A stretch of 22,596 nucleotides of DNA from an uncultured Prevotella sp. (GCA_900548195.1 URJQ01000036.1:1-22596); one strand, 5' to 3'. Positions 6,249-14,632 are shown, counted from the first letter of the stretch. A program made the numbers and translations. Notes: generated from the letters alone by a model not told the origin.

Positions 6249-7790
6249 ATGGCACAAGAAGATGTATTTAAGAAAATCGTAAGTCACTGTAAAGAATATG
6301 GTTTCGTATTCCCATCAAGTGAAATTTACGACGGTCTGGGCGCAGTGTATGATTATGCTCAGAATGGTGTAGAGATGAAGAATAATATCAAGCAGTATTG
6401 GTGGCAGTCTATGGTGCTTCTCCATGACAATATCGTGGGCATCGACTCCGCTATCTTCATGCACCCTACAATATGGAAGGCTTCCGGCCACGTAGATGCT
6501 TTCAATGACCCTCTTATCGACAACCGCGACTCAAAGAAGCGCTACCGTGCCGATGTGCTCATCGAAGACCAGATGGGCAAATATGAGGACAAAATAGCTA
6601 AGGAAATAGCTAAAGCACAGAAGAAGTTTGGGGACGCTTTCGATGAGGCTCAGTTCCGCCAAACTAACCCTCGCGTCCTCGAAAACCAAAAGAAATACGA
6701 TGATCTCCATCATCGCTATCACGACGCAATGCAGGGTCCAGACCTCGAAGCATTGAAGCAGATTATCCTCGACGAGGAAATCGTATGCCCAATCTCTGGC
6801 ACAAAGAACTGGACTGACGTGCGCCAGTTCAACCTTATGTTCTCCACCGAGATGGGAGCAAGCGCAGAAGGCTCTATGAAGGTTTACCTTCGTCCTGAGA
6901 CAGCACAGGGTATCTTCGTCAATTATCTTAATGTTCAGAAGACTGGACGCATGAAGATTCCTTTCGGTATCGCGCAGATTGGTAAGGCATTCCGTAACGA
7001 AATCGTGGCAAGACAGTTCATCTTCCGTATGCGCGAGTTTGAGCAGATGGAGATGCAGTTCTTCATTAAGCCTGGTACTGAGCTCGATTGGTTTGCTAAA
7101 TGGAAAGAGACCCGCATGAAGTGGCATCAGAATCTCGGCTTCGGAGCAGAAAACTATCGCTTCCATGACCATGATAAGTTGGCTCACTATGCTAATGCTG
7201 CCACCGACATCGAGTTCCACATGCCATTCGGTTTCAAGGAGGTTGAAGGCATACACTCACGTACCAACTTCGACCTTAGCCAGCATGCTAAGTTCTCTGG
7301 CAAGAAGATTGAGTACTTCGACCCTGAGACCAATGAGTCATACACTCCATTCGTTATCGAGACTTCTATCGGTGTTGACCGTATGTTCCTCTCTATCATG
7401 TGTCATTCTTATGATGAAGAGAAACTTCCTAATGGCGAAACACGCACCGTGCTCCATCTTCCTGCAGCCCTCGCTCCAGTGAAGCTCGCTATCTTCCCTC
7501 TGACTAAGAAAGACGGTCTGCCAGAGAAGGCACGCGAGATACAGGATGCTCTCAAGTTCCATTTCAACTGTAAGTACGAGGAAAAGGACGCCATCGGAAA
7601 GCGTTATCGTCGTCAGGATGCTATCGGAACTCCTTTCTGTGTCACTGTTGACCATCAGACTCTCGAAGATAACACAGTAACACTGCGCTATCGTGACACT
7701 ATGGAGCAGAAGCGTGTCAACATTGCCGACCTTCAGGGAATCATCGAAGATCAGGTAACCATCACTTCTCTTCTTAAGAAACTTCAGTAA
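6249..7790 (+). CDS. glyS: Glycyl-tRNA synthetase, single-chain eukaryote-like type
   Basis: A 513-residue class II aminoacyl-tRNA synthetase that charges tRNA-Gly in the cytoplasm. It starts MAQEDVFKKIVSHCKEYGFV and continues with FPSSEIYDGLGAVYDYAQNG, typical of the homodimeric GlyRS (not the alpha2-beta2 bacterial type). Motif 2 is seen as FRNEI at 248-252, and motif 3 as GVDRMF from residue 375. The tail from about residue 415 (LAPVKLAIFPLTKKDG) is the anticodon-binding domain. The length fits the Bacteroidetes form. The stop codon at 7788-7790 is immediately followed by the ATG of the FKBP gene, so the two genes abut and are surely cotranscribed from the promoter at 6204. Confidence 0.97.
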   Translation: MAQEDVFKKIVSHCKEYGFVFPSSEIYDGLGAVYDYAQNGVEMKNNIKQYWWQSMVLLHDNIVGIDSAIFMHPTIWKASGHVDAFNDPLIDNRDSKKRYRADVLIEDQMGKYEDKIAKEIAKAQKKFGDAFDEAQFRQTNPRVLENQKKYDDLHHRYHDAMQGPDLEALKQIILDEEIVCPISGTKNWTDVRQFNLMFSTEMGASAEGSMKVYLRPETAQGIFVNYLNVQKTGRMKIPFGIAQIGKAFRNEIVARQFIFRMREFEQMEMQFFIKPGTELDWFAKWKETRMKWHQNLGFGAENYRFHDHDKLAHYANAATDIEFHMPFGFKEVEGIHSRTNFDLSQHAKFSGKKIEYFDPETNESYTPFVIETSIGVDRMFLSIMCHSYDEEKLPNGETRTVLHLPAALAPVKLAIFPLTKKDGLPEKAREIQDALKFHFNCKYEEKDAIGKRYRRQDAIGTPFCVTVDHQTLEDNTVTLRYRDTMEQKRVNIADLQGIIEDQVTITSLLKKLQ

Positions 7791-8402
7791 ATGAACAAGT
7801 ATTTCATCTTATTCCTCGCTCTCATCGGATTTACTTGCATGACATCATGCAGTGAGTCCAATGAGGACGATAACGAATTTGACGACTGGCAGAATCGTAA
7901 TGAGGCGTATTTTGAAGGCATTTACAGCAAGGCTTCTGCCGCTATATCTGCCGGAGACGCAAAATGGAAGATAATCCGCGTGTATTCCAAGATGGGACAT
8001 GTCACTGCGAAGCATACTGATGACATCGTAGTGGAGGTGCTGAGCGAAGGCGAAGGCAAGCAATGTCCTATCTATAGTGACTCTGTTCGCGTGCATTATC
8101 AGGGACGTCTGATGCCTACAGAGACGCATGCTGACGGTTATATCTTCGACCAGTCATGGACAGGAAACTATAATCCAGCTACTATGGTTCCGGCAAAGTA
8201 TGCCGTTTCCGGACTCGTAGATGGATTTACCACTGCTCTTATGCAGATGCACGAGGGCGACAGATGGCGTGTCTATATCCCTTATCAGTTGGGTTACGGC
8301 ACACAGACCTCAGGCTCTATCCCTGCATACAGCACTCTCGTCTTTGATCTGACGCTGCATTCATTCGTTCATGTCGGCACTCCTTTCCCTCCATTCCAGT
8401 AA
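7791..8402 (+). CDS. FKBP-type peptidyl-prolyl isomerase lipoprotein
   Basis: A 203-residue lipoprotein. The signal peptide MNKYFILFLALIGFTC.. ends in a lipobox MTSC with Cys20 as the likely lipidated residue, followed by an acidic SESNEDDNEFDD stretch. The C-terminal half is an FKBP domain: VRVHYQGRL around 104-112, an atypical insertion, then GLVDGFTTALMQMHEGDRW and the ending GSIPAYSTLVFDLTLHSF. It should catalyse prolyl cis/trans isomerisation and help folding in the periplasm or at the outer membrane. The start codon follows the glyS stop with no gap, which points to translational coupling. A bidirectional terminator lies downstream at 8628-8658. The family call is safe; clients are unknown. 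Confidence 0.92.
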   Translation: MNKYFILFLALIGFTCMTSCSESNEDDNEFDDWQNRNEAYFEGIYSKASAAISAGDAKWKIIRVYSKMGHVTAKHTDDIVVEVLSEGEGKQCPIYSDSVRVHYQGRLMPTETHADGYIFDQSWTGNYNPATMVPAKYAVSGLVDGFTTALMQMHEGDRWRVYIPYQLGYGTQTSGSIPAYSTLVFDLTLHSFVHVGTPFPPFQ

Positions 8403-8412
8403 TATTGCCTTC

Positions 8413-8588
8413 TGATTAGAAGATTCTCTCATTTTGATTGGATGGGTATCACCCTGTGATTAGATTGGTGTCACTCTGTGATTAGAAGGGTATCTCCCTG
8501 TGATCAGAAGACTTTTTCCTTCTGATTATTAGACTTTCTCCCTCTAATTTGATTAGTGCAACTCTCTGTTATCTTTTGATTTAGAGAA
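8413..8588 (+). repeat. 22-bp periodic array C, eight units
   Basis: Units start at 8413, 8435, 8457, 8479, 8501, 8523, 8545 and 8567, always 22 bases apart. Typical 17-bp cores are TGATTAGATTGGTGTCA (unit 3) and TGATTAGAAGGGTATCT (unit 4), followed by 5-base pyrimidine-rich linkers such as CCCTG, CTCTG and CCCTC. Units 7 and 8 are strongly diverged but in phase. The core differs from arrays A1/A2, though the 17+5 geometry is the same. It lies just after the FKBP stop, between convergent genes. No reading frame can be maintained across it. Confidence 0.88.
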
Positions 8589-8627
8589 GCATAAGCGCAA
8601 GGGATGGACGAAAAAATATAAAAAAAT

Positions 8628-8658
8628 ATCGCACTGAGACAATATTTCTCAGTGCGAT
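8628..8658. terminator. Bidirectional intrinsic terminator between FKBP and pnuC genes
   Basis: ATCGCACTGAGA (8628-8639) and TCTCAGTGCGAT (8647-8658) form a perfect 12-bp stem with a 7-base loop. On the plus strand it is followed by TTCGTTTTTATG, and on the minus strand by ATTTTTTTATATTTTTT. Both convergent transcripts can end here. Confidence 0.88.
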
Positions 8659-8686
8659 TTCGTTTTTATGTAAGTGTGTGTGGGAT

Positions 8687-8730
8687 ATTCTTTGCTTGCT
8701 TTGCAATTATTCTTCGCTTGCTTTGCAATG
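8687..8730. repeat. Two tandem 22-bp units (array D) downstream of pnuC
   Basis: Two 22-base units, both containing GCTTGCTTTGCAAT, start at 8687 and 8709 and differ at two positions. A third, weaker unit (TTTTTCGACTACTTTACGAT) follows one base out of phase and reaches the pnuC stop. In the 8403-8751 gap I see this repeat, array C and the terminator, and no gene. Confidence 0.75.
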
Positions 8731-8751
8731 TTTTTTTCGACTACTTTACGA

Positions 8752-9525
8752 TTATTCCTTACTCAGTTTGTTCCACATATATATGCCATAGAATGTGTTT
8801 ACGAGATATACACCATACTTTGCAATGGTCATAAATGAGAACTCTGTGTCCTGGAAAATCCAGATGCAGATTGATGAAATGTTGATGGAAAGCCAGAGAT
8901 ACCACTGCTCCACGTATGCCTTAATACTGATATAGAGAGCTACGATAGAAGCCACAGTGGTGAAAGAGTCAAACCAAAGCAGGGCAGGGAAGTCGTAATC
9001 AGCCTTCAATGTCTTGAATTGCATATCAGGAAGAATATCCCTCAGCACGCCAATCATCCAAGGTCCGAAGTTCTGAAGGAAGAGACCAAGCAGGTATGTC
9101 ATCACTGCGACCACGAGAATGGTGATGTAACGCTGGTTCCAGGTCATGTATCGCGTTCTGATACTTGTGGTATTATCATGTCTTTCGCGCTTTCTCCAGT
9201 TCTTCCATCCAAGGAATTGCATCGGAAGATTCCAGAAGATGCGCTGCAAGAAGTCACCATAGATATGGCTGACAAAGCAGATATAGATATGGAGTATGCA
9301 CTCCACAGTGCCTATAATCCAGTTGGCAAGCGAGCCTTTTGCGCCCAACACCACGCAAAAGACACCGAGCACAGCGCTCAGTGCCGCAATGAAGATATTG
9401 GCATTAAATTCACCTTTCACGTAGAAAGAAACGAGAGAGAGGGCACAGATGGAGCCGATAAGCACATAGTCGAAGCGATTGAGCGACTTCATGCTTTTGC
9501 AGAGTACGTCAGTATATTTATTCAT
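8752..9525 (-). CDS. pnuC: PnuC-family vitamin/nucleoside transporter
   Basis: A 257-residue membrane protein of the PnuC family, which moves nicotinamide riboside (PnuC) or thiamine (PnuT) across the inner membrane by facilitated diffusion, trapped by phosphorylation inside. Seen in order: two N-terminal membrane segments, SLANWIIGTVECILHIY, YGDFLQRIFWNLPMQFLGWKNW (the conserved Y/Q/W-rich helix), a charged loop, and the C-terminal VEQWYLWLSINISSICIW helix with the typical W-x3-W-x3-N pattern. I chose ATG 9525 (MNKYTDVLCK), since the promoter box at 9568-9575 lies inside the longer frame reaching 9630. Thiamine-type members usually sit beside a thiamine pyrophosphokinase and nicotinamide riboside-type near NadR; neither is seen here, and there is no riboswitch-sized leader, so the substrate is open. 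Confidence 0.85.
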   Translation of the reverse strand: MNKYTDVLCKSMKSLNRFDYVLIGSICALSLVSFYVKGEFNANIFIAALSAVLGVFCVVLGAKGSLANWIIGTVECILHIYICFVSHIYGDFLQRIFWNLPMQFLGWKNWRKRERHDNTTSIRTRYMTWNQRYITILVVAVMTYLLGLFLQNFGPWMIGVLRDILPDMQFKTLKADYDFPALLWFDSFTTVASIVALYISIKAYVEQWYLWLSINISSICIWIFQDTEFSFMTIAKYGVYLVNTFYGIYMWNKLSKE

Positions 9526-9567
9526 TTTTTTGATGTTATCTGGATAAATCTTGAATTTATTGCGGTG

Positions 9568-9575
9568 CAAAATTA
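9568..9575 (-). promoter_or_regulatory. pnuC promoter, -7 box TAATTTTG
   Basis: On the minus strand TAATTTTG lies about 42 bases before the ATG at 9525. It decides the start: the longer in-frame extension would begin upstream of the promoter. No clear -33 TTTG. Confidence 0.65.
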
Positions 9576-9638
9576 GTGTTTTTTCTATAAAAATGGAAAG
9601 ATAAGGTCGTAAAATTACCATATCTCGCAAATTTTTAG

Positions 9639-9646
9639 TATTTTTG
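9639..9646 (+). promoter_or_regulatory. parC promoter, -7 box TATTTTTG
   Basis: TATTTTTG lies 33 bases before the parC ATG at 9680. It shows that the in-frame TTG at 9644, which lies inside the box, is not the start. Confidence 0.65.
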
Positions 9647-9679
9647 CAGGAAGAATATTATAAGAATACACCTTTTACT

Positions 9680-12460
9680 ATGGATGAAGAAATAAAAGAC
9701 CTGAACACAGACCTCGACAAAGAAGCTATCGGAGAAACTGATTCTCAGACCATCGCAGAAGGCTCTGAGCAGGATGAAGACGCTACTATGGAGGAAGAAA
9801 TGCAAGCCGAAAATGCCGAAGAGGCACACTCGGAGTATAGACCCTCCAATCGCTTTGACGCATCTGCAGTGCATCATTTGAGTGGGATGTACCAAAACTG
9901 GTTCCTGGATTACGCATCGTATGTAATCCTGGAGCGTGCCGTGCCCCATATCGAGGACGGCTTGAAGCCTGTGCAGCGCCGTATTCTTCACTCCATGAAG
10001 CGTATGGATGACGGCAGATATAATAAGGTGGCTAATATCGTGGGCCACACTATGCAGTTCCACCCTCACGGAGATGCCTCCATCGGAGATGCTCTTGTGC
10101 AGATGGGACAGAAGGATTTGCTCATTGATACGCAGGGTAACTGGGGTAACATACTTACGGGTTCCAGTGCTGCTGCGCCACGTTATATAGAGGCAAGACT
10201 GAGCAAGTTTGCCCTTGAGACCGTCTTTAATCCTAAGACAACCGAGTGGCAATTCTCCTATGATGGCAGAAATAAGGAACCAATAACATTGCCTGTGAAG
10301 TTTCCTCTCCTCCTTGTTCAGGGAGTGGAGGGCATTGCTGTGGGACTAAACTCTAAGATATTACCTCATAATTTCGTGGAGATATGTGACGCGGCAATAG
10401 CTTATCTTCGTGGCAAAGAGTTTCATCTCTATCCTGACTTCCCTACGGGAGGCTCCATAGACGTAAGTAAATACAATGACGGACAGCGTGGAGGAAACGT
10501 CAAAGTGCGTGCAAAGATAGAGAAACTCGACAATAAGACGCTCGTGATACGTGATATTCCATTCTCTCGTACCTCAGAGTCTCTGATTGATAGTATCACC
10601 CGTGCTGTGGAGAAAGGTAAGATAAAGGTGCGTAAAGTGGAGGATCTCACGGCTGCTAATGTGGAGATTCTCGTACATCTCACGCCGGGAGTATCATCCG
10701 ACAAGACGCTGGACGCCCTGTATAAGTTTACTGATTGCGAGGTCAGCATTTCGCCAAACTGCTGCGTTATCCGTGACCGCAAGCCGCAATTCCTTACCAT
10801 CAGCGACATTCTTCGTTCCTCTACAGACCAGACTCTCAATCTTCTCAAGCGCGAACTTGAAATCCGTAGGGATGAATTATTAGAGCAACTGTTCTTCATT
10901 TCCCTTGAAAAGATATTCATAGAGGAACGCATCTACAAGGACAAGAAATTTGAAAATGCCACCAGTATAGATTCTATCTGCGAGCATATCGATGCGCGTC
11001 TCACGCCGTTCTATCATCTCTTTGTGCGTGAAGTGCGCAAAGAGGATATCCTGCGTCTGCTGGAAATCAAGATGCAACGTATAGCAAAGTTCTCTAAGGA
11101 CAAGGCTGACGAGCTCATGGCACGTATTCAGGCTGAGATAGATGAAATCGAAAAGGACCTCAACCGCATGGTGGATGTGACCTGCGAATGGTACGAACAC
11201 CTCAGAAACAAATACGGAGCGGAGCATCCGCGCCTTACAGAGATACGCAATTTCGAGAATATCGAGGCGACGGCAGTGGTGGAAGCAAATCAGAAACTCT
11301 ACATCAACCGTCAGGAAGGATTTATCGGAACCGGACTGAAGAAGGACGAATTTGTCAGCAATTGCTCAGATATTGACGACGTTATCGTGTTCTATCGTGA
11401 TGGAAAATTCAAGGTAGTGCGCGTAGCGGAGAAGATATTCGTGGGCAAAAATATCCTGCATCTGCAAGTATGGAAGCGTGGCGACATCCGTACCACATAT
11501 AATATGGTATATCGTGACGGTAAGGCTGGCTTCTATTATGTAAAGCGTTTCAATATCCCGAGCATCACTCGTGATAAGGAATACGACCTTACCAATGGCA
11601 CGCCAAGCTCCAGAGTGGTCTATTTCTCAGCCAATCCTAATGGTGAAGCCGAAGTGATAAAGATAACATACGAGCCAAATGTGAAGCTGAAGAAGATATT
11701 CTTCGACTATGACTTCACTAATCTTGCAGTCAAAGGACGCGGTTCGAGGGGTAATATCATCTCCAAATATCCTCTCCATCGCATTAGTCTGAAGAGTCAT
11801 GGACGCTCCACTCTCGGCGGACAGAAAGTGTGGTATGATCCTGATGTCAACCGTCTCAATCATGACGGACAGGGAAATCTGCTGGGAGACTTCAGCGATG
11901 GCGACCAGATACTCGTCATATTGCAGGACGGAGATTTCTATGTGACCACTCCAAATGTGGATAATCACTTTGAGACAAACGTCAAGCGCATTGAGAAATT
12001 CGACCCTAACAAAGTCTATACCTGCGTGCTCTACGACAAGGATAATAAGAATCTTCCTTACATCAAGCGTTTCCGCCTCGACAAGGCTACGAAGAATCAT
12101 CATAATTATCTCGTCAATCCGCAGTCGAAGGAGATTATCTTCACTGACGTAGCATTCCCTCGTGTCCTCGTCACCTTTGGCGGAGTGGATGCTTTCCGCC
12201 CTCAGATGGAGATAGATGCTGAGCAGTATGTGCCTGTCAAGGGCTATGATGCTCGCGGAAAGCGTGTCTCTACGTATAAGATAGAGCGCATAGAGGAACT
12301 CGAACCGCTACGTTTCCCGGAGGGACAGGCTGATGATGAAGGTGAAACCACAGAGGGAGAGCCTGCAGAATTGGAAAATCTTGACCCTGATGCAGGCAAG
12401 AGTGAGCAGCAGGTGCGTGATGAACTGACTGGTCAGACTTCGCTCTCATTTGATGAGTAG
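9680..12460 (+). CDS. parC: DNA topoisomerase IV subunit A / GyrA-family subunit
   Basis: A 926-residue type IIA topoisomerase A subunit; with ParE it decatenates daughter chromosomes by cutting and passing duplex DNA. The first 55 residues are an acidic extension (many D/E) before the core. Then come DGLKPVQRRILHSM, the HPHGDASIGDALVQMGQ winged-helix motif and SSAAAPRYIEARL, with the catalytic Tyr169. The coiled-coil tower follows and then a C-terminal beta-pinwheel, with the degenerate GyrA-box-like KGRGSRG rather than a full GyrA box, which favours ParC over GyrA. The tail is acidic. Start ATG 9680 (MDEEIKDLN) is 33 bases after the promoter. The partner parE is not in the window. Where GyrA-like proteins carry the quinolone-contact Ser right after HPHGD, this protein has Ala, with Ser next. 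Confidence 0.92.
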   Translation: MDEEIKDLNTDLDKEAIGETDSQTIAEGSEQDEDATMEEEMQAENAEEAHSEYRPSNRFDASAVHHLSGMYQNWFLDYASYVILERAVPHIEDGLKPVQRRILHSMKRMDDGRYNKVANIVGHTMQFHPHGDASIGDALVQMGQKDLLIDTQGNWGNILTGSSAAAPRYIEARLSKFALETVFNPKTTEWQFSYDGRNKEPITLPVKFPLLLVQGVEGIAVGLNSKILPHNFVEICDAAIAYLRGKEFHLYPDFPTGGSIDVSKYNDGQRGGNVKVRAKIEKLDNKTLVIRDIPFSRTSESLIDSITRAVEKGKIKVRKVEDLTAANVEILVHLTPGVSSDKTLDALYKFTDCEVSISPNCCVIRDRKPQFLTISDILRSSTDQTLNLLKRELEIRRDELLEQLFFISLEKIFIEERIYKDKKFENATSIDSICEHIDARLTPFYHLFVREVRKEDILRLLEIKMQRIAKFSKDKADELMARIQAEIDEIEKDLNRMVDVTCEWYEHLRNKYGAEHPRLTEIRNFENIEATAVVEANQKLYINRQEGFIGTGLKKDEFVSNCSDIDDVIVFYRDGKFKVVRVAEKIFVGKNILHLQVWKRGDIRTTYNMVYRDGKAGFYYVKRFNIPSITRDKEYDLTNGTPSSRVVYFSANPNGEAEVIKITYEPNVKLKKIFFDYDFTNLAVKGRGSRGNIISKYPLHRISLKSHGRSTLGGQKVWYDPDVNRLNHDGQGNLLGDFSDGDQILVILQDGDFYVTTPNVDNHFETNVKRIEKFDPNKVYTCVLYDKDNKNLPYIKRFRLDKATKNHHNYLVNPQSKEIIFTDVAFPRVLVTFGGVDAFRPQMEIDAEQYVPVKGYDARGKRVSTYKIERIEELEPLRFPEGQADDEGETTEGEPAELENLDPDAGKSEQQVRDELTGQTSLSFDE

Positions 12461-12479
12461 TAAGTCTCTTTCTGTCATG

Positions 12480-12575
12480 ATAAGGCTCGCTGCTTTGGTT
12501 GAAAGATAATATCAATAGAGAAATAATTCTGATCACCTACTTATATTTTAATTTGTTGATATTAAAAGCCTTATT
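12480..12575. other. Nested inverted repeats in the parC-DUF3316 gap
   Basis: ATAAGGCT (12480-12487) pairs with AGCCTTAT (12568-12575), and inside it AATATCAA (12508-12515) pairs with TTGATATT (12556-12563). The arms do not share a centre, so the fold would carry an uneven bulge. It could be a parC terminator or a decayed element. AATATCAATAGAGAAA at its left recurs at 22440-22462 on the other strand. Confidence 0.4.
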
Positions 12576-12598
12576 ATCAAACTGCAAAACGAACTCCT

Positions 12599-13432
12599 AT
12601 GAAGGAAAAAGCAAAAGAAAATATATGCGTGAAGATAAGGAAAATGATGGCAATAGTCATCGTTTTCCTTAGTCCTTTTCTGGCAAATGCACAGGAGAAA
12701 GGCGATTCTTTGCTTCCCAAAACCGTGCGGATAGACCGTACTACGGCTCTTGCGATAGGCACGACAAACCGTCTTGACACTTATCTCTCGCCGCAGGATT
12801 ATAAAGGTTCGACAGTGAGATTTCTGTCAAACGTGCTCCGCAGCCGCAGAAATATGTGGGATTTGCAGTTTAGTCACGAAGGGGCAGTCGATATTACGCA
12901 TAATAAGGCGGACAATGCAGACGCCCTTTCAGGACATTATGACTTCGCTTTTGCCATGATGAAGCGATGGGAAATGCTGGATGGCGCCATGACTTTAAGG
13001 GCTGGAGGAATGACAAATCTCTACCTCGGATTTGCCTATAACACAAAGAATGTGGCGAATAATCCGGCACAGGGCTACGCTTCCTGGAGCATAGGATGCG
13101 CTGGAAGTGCCACTTACAGGGTGAAGGTGGGGCGTCACATCGTGCCTCTCACTTACGAAGTGCGTATGCCTCTTGTGGGAATAATGTTCTCTCCGGCTTA
13201 TGGACAGTCGTATTATGAACTGTTTTACGGTGGAAAGTACGATGACAATATGGTGTTTACTAATGTCTCTACGCCATCGCTCAGGCATCAGTTTTCTGTC
13301 GATTTGCCTCTTTGGAGGAAGGCTTCGCTTCGCATAGGCTATCTCGGCGATGTGCGTCAGGCAAAGCCAAATCATCTGAAGCAGCATGAATATTCCCATT
13401 CCTTCGTGCTTGGTGTGACACGGGCGTTGTAA
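12599..13432 (+). CDS. Exported DUF3316-like protein of unknown function
   Basis: A 277-residue protein that looks like the DUF3316 family of Bacteroidales. An N-terminal signal peptide is visible, with a long basic n-region (MKEKAKENICVKIRK), a hydrophobic core MMAIVIVFLSPFLANA and likely cleavage before QEKGD. The mature part begins VRIDRTTALAIGTTNRLDTYLSPQDYKG and then alternates aromatic/polar strands (YDFAFAMMKRWEML, LYLGFAYNTKNVANNPAQ, SYYELFYGGKYDD, LRIGYLGDVRQAK), a pattern of beta-strands fitting an outer-membrane or periplasmic beta-rich protein. It ends in HSFVLGVTRAL. A later start at residue 16 or 17 would give a shorter signal peptide and cannot be excluded. The function is unknown. 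It sits 138 bases after parC and 172 bases before the S41 peptidase. Confidence 0.75.
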   Translation: MKEKAKENICVKIRKMMAIVIVFLSPFLANAQEKGDSLLPKTVRIDRTTALAIGTTNRLDTYLSPQDYKGSTVRFLSNVLRSRRNMWDLQFSHEGAVDITHNKADNADALSGHYDFAFAMMKRWEMLDGAMTLRAGGMTNLYLGFAYNTKNVANNPAQGYASWSIGCAGSATYRVKVGRHIVPLTYEVRMPLVGIMFSPAYGQSYYELFYGGKYDDNMVFTNVSTPSLRHQFSVDLPLWRKASLRIGYLGDVRQAKPNHLKQHEYSHSFVLGVTRAL

Positions 13433-13604
13433 CTGTGCTTTTGAAAAAAATATCAATAACACAACTTTTGCAAGCAATATACAGTCTCTTAGTTCCCACT
13501 GGCTGTGGCGAAGATTAAAAAAACAATATAGAAAAACATTGAATATATGTCAAAATTAAGCAAGTATATTGCTTTGTTTTTCTCTATTATTCTCCATTCA
13601 GTTT

Positions 13605-14621
13605 ATGAAAAAACTCATTCTATTTCTCCTTCCGCTTTTTATCCTCACAGCTTGTGTGGAAGAAGAGCAATATGACAATACGACGCAGGGCAACTTTCAG
13701 GCTCTGTGGAAGATAATGGACGAGCATTATTGCTTCTTTTCAGAAAAGGAAAAGGAGTTGGGAGTCGATTGGAATGAGGTGAAAGTGCGTTACAGTAAGC
13801 AGGCTAACAGTATGCTTTCGCGTGACCAACTCTTCGAATTGCTTGCCTCAATGCTGGGAGAATTGCGCGACGGACACGTCAATCTCTATTCTCCTTTCGA
13901 CAATGGACGCAACTGGTCGTGGAAAGAAGCTTATCCGGCAAACTATTCCGACACGCTCACACGCAAGTATCTCGGCACGGATTACAGGATAGCCAGCGGA
14001 CTGAAATACCGCATTCTCGATGATAATACGGGCTATGTGCAGTGCCTTACTTTCGAAAATAGCTTCGGAAATGGCAATCTTGATGAGGTGTTCTATTACC
14101 TTGCGCCATGCAGTAAGATAATAATAGACGTGAGAAATAATGGTGGCGGCATGATAACGTCGGCTCAAAAACTTGCTTCTCGCTTTACGGATGAGGAGTT
14201 ATTGGTGGGATATATCCAGCACAAGACAGGCAGAGGGCATTCAGATTTCTCTGCTATGGAGGCGCAATATCTGCAACCTGGCAAGGGAATCCGCTGGCGT
14301 AAGCCCGTCTGCGTCCTTACTAATAGGTCGGTATATAGTGCGGCAAACGAGTTTGTGAAGTGCATGAAGGCGATAGGTCGTGCGCGAAAAGGCGCGTCTT
14401 CGTCGGTCACAATCATAGGAGATACCACAGGAGGTGGTGCTGGAATGCCGTTCTCCAGTGAGTTGCCAAACGGCTGGGGTGTCCGTTTCTCTGCCTGTCC
14501 TATGTATGATGCGGATGGAAACACTACCGAGTTTGGCATTGCTCCCGATGTAAAAGTGGATATAACCGATGAAGATTTCGCCAAAGGTCTCGACACTATC
14601 ATCGAGGCTGCGAGGCGTTGA
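13605..14621 (+). CDS. S41-family (tricorn/C-terminal processing-like) peptidase lipoprotein
   Basis: A 338-residue lipoprotein: signal MKKLILFLLPLFILTAC with lipobox LTAC and Cys17. The S41 core shows ELRDGHVNLYSP with His91, GYVQCLTF, the IIIDVRNNGGG strand-turn, TNRSVYSAANEF with the likely nucleophile Ser245, and IGDTTGGGAGMPF. In Prc/CtpA the last motif carries the catalytic Lys (TFGKG); here the site is Gly, so a Ser245/His91 tricorn-like dyad is more likely. I see no PDZ domain between the N-terminal helices and the core. It should cut peptides at the cell envelope; substrates are unknown. ATG 13605 is chosen because it directly starts the lipoprotein signal, while the longer frame starts with a TTG. 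It converges with the RND operon at a 19-bp hairpin. Confidence 0.85.
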   Translation: MKKLILFLLPLFILTACVEEEQYDNTTQGNFQALWKIMDEHYCFFSEKEKELGVDWNEVKVRYSKQANSMLSRDQLFELLASMLGELRDGHVNLYSPFDNGRNWSWKEAYPANYSDTLTRKYLGTDYRIASGLKYRILDDNTGYVQCLTFENSFGNGNLDEVFYYLAPCSKIIIDVRNNGGGMITSAQKLASRFTDEELLVGYIQHKTGRGHSDFSAMEAQYLQPGKGIRWRKPVCVLTNRSVYSAANEFVKCMKAIGRARKGASSSVTIIGDTTGGGAGMPFSSELPNGWGVRFSACPMYDADGNTTEFGIAPDVKVDITDEDFAKGLDTIIEAARR

Positions 14622-14632
14622 GGCAGTGTTAT

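Noticed and set aside
8652..8834. 60-codon plus-strand open frame
   Set aside because: It starts within the terminator stem and runs antisense through the pnuC 3' end; nothing supports it as a gene.
9526..9630. N-terminal extension of pnuC
   Set aside because: It contains the -7 box at 9568-9575 and has no family similarity; ATG 9525 is the likely start.
9644..9679. Upstream TTG start of parC giving 12 more residues
   Set aside because: The TTG lies inside the TATTTTTG promoter box, so it would not be in the transcript; ATG 9680 fits.
13472..13574. 11-bp inverted repeat AAGCAATATAC / GTATATTGCTT before the S41 gene
   Set aside because: The arms are 81 bases apart in A/T-rich DNA, so chance is a fair explanation and no function is suggested.
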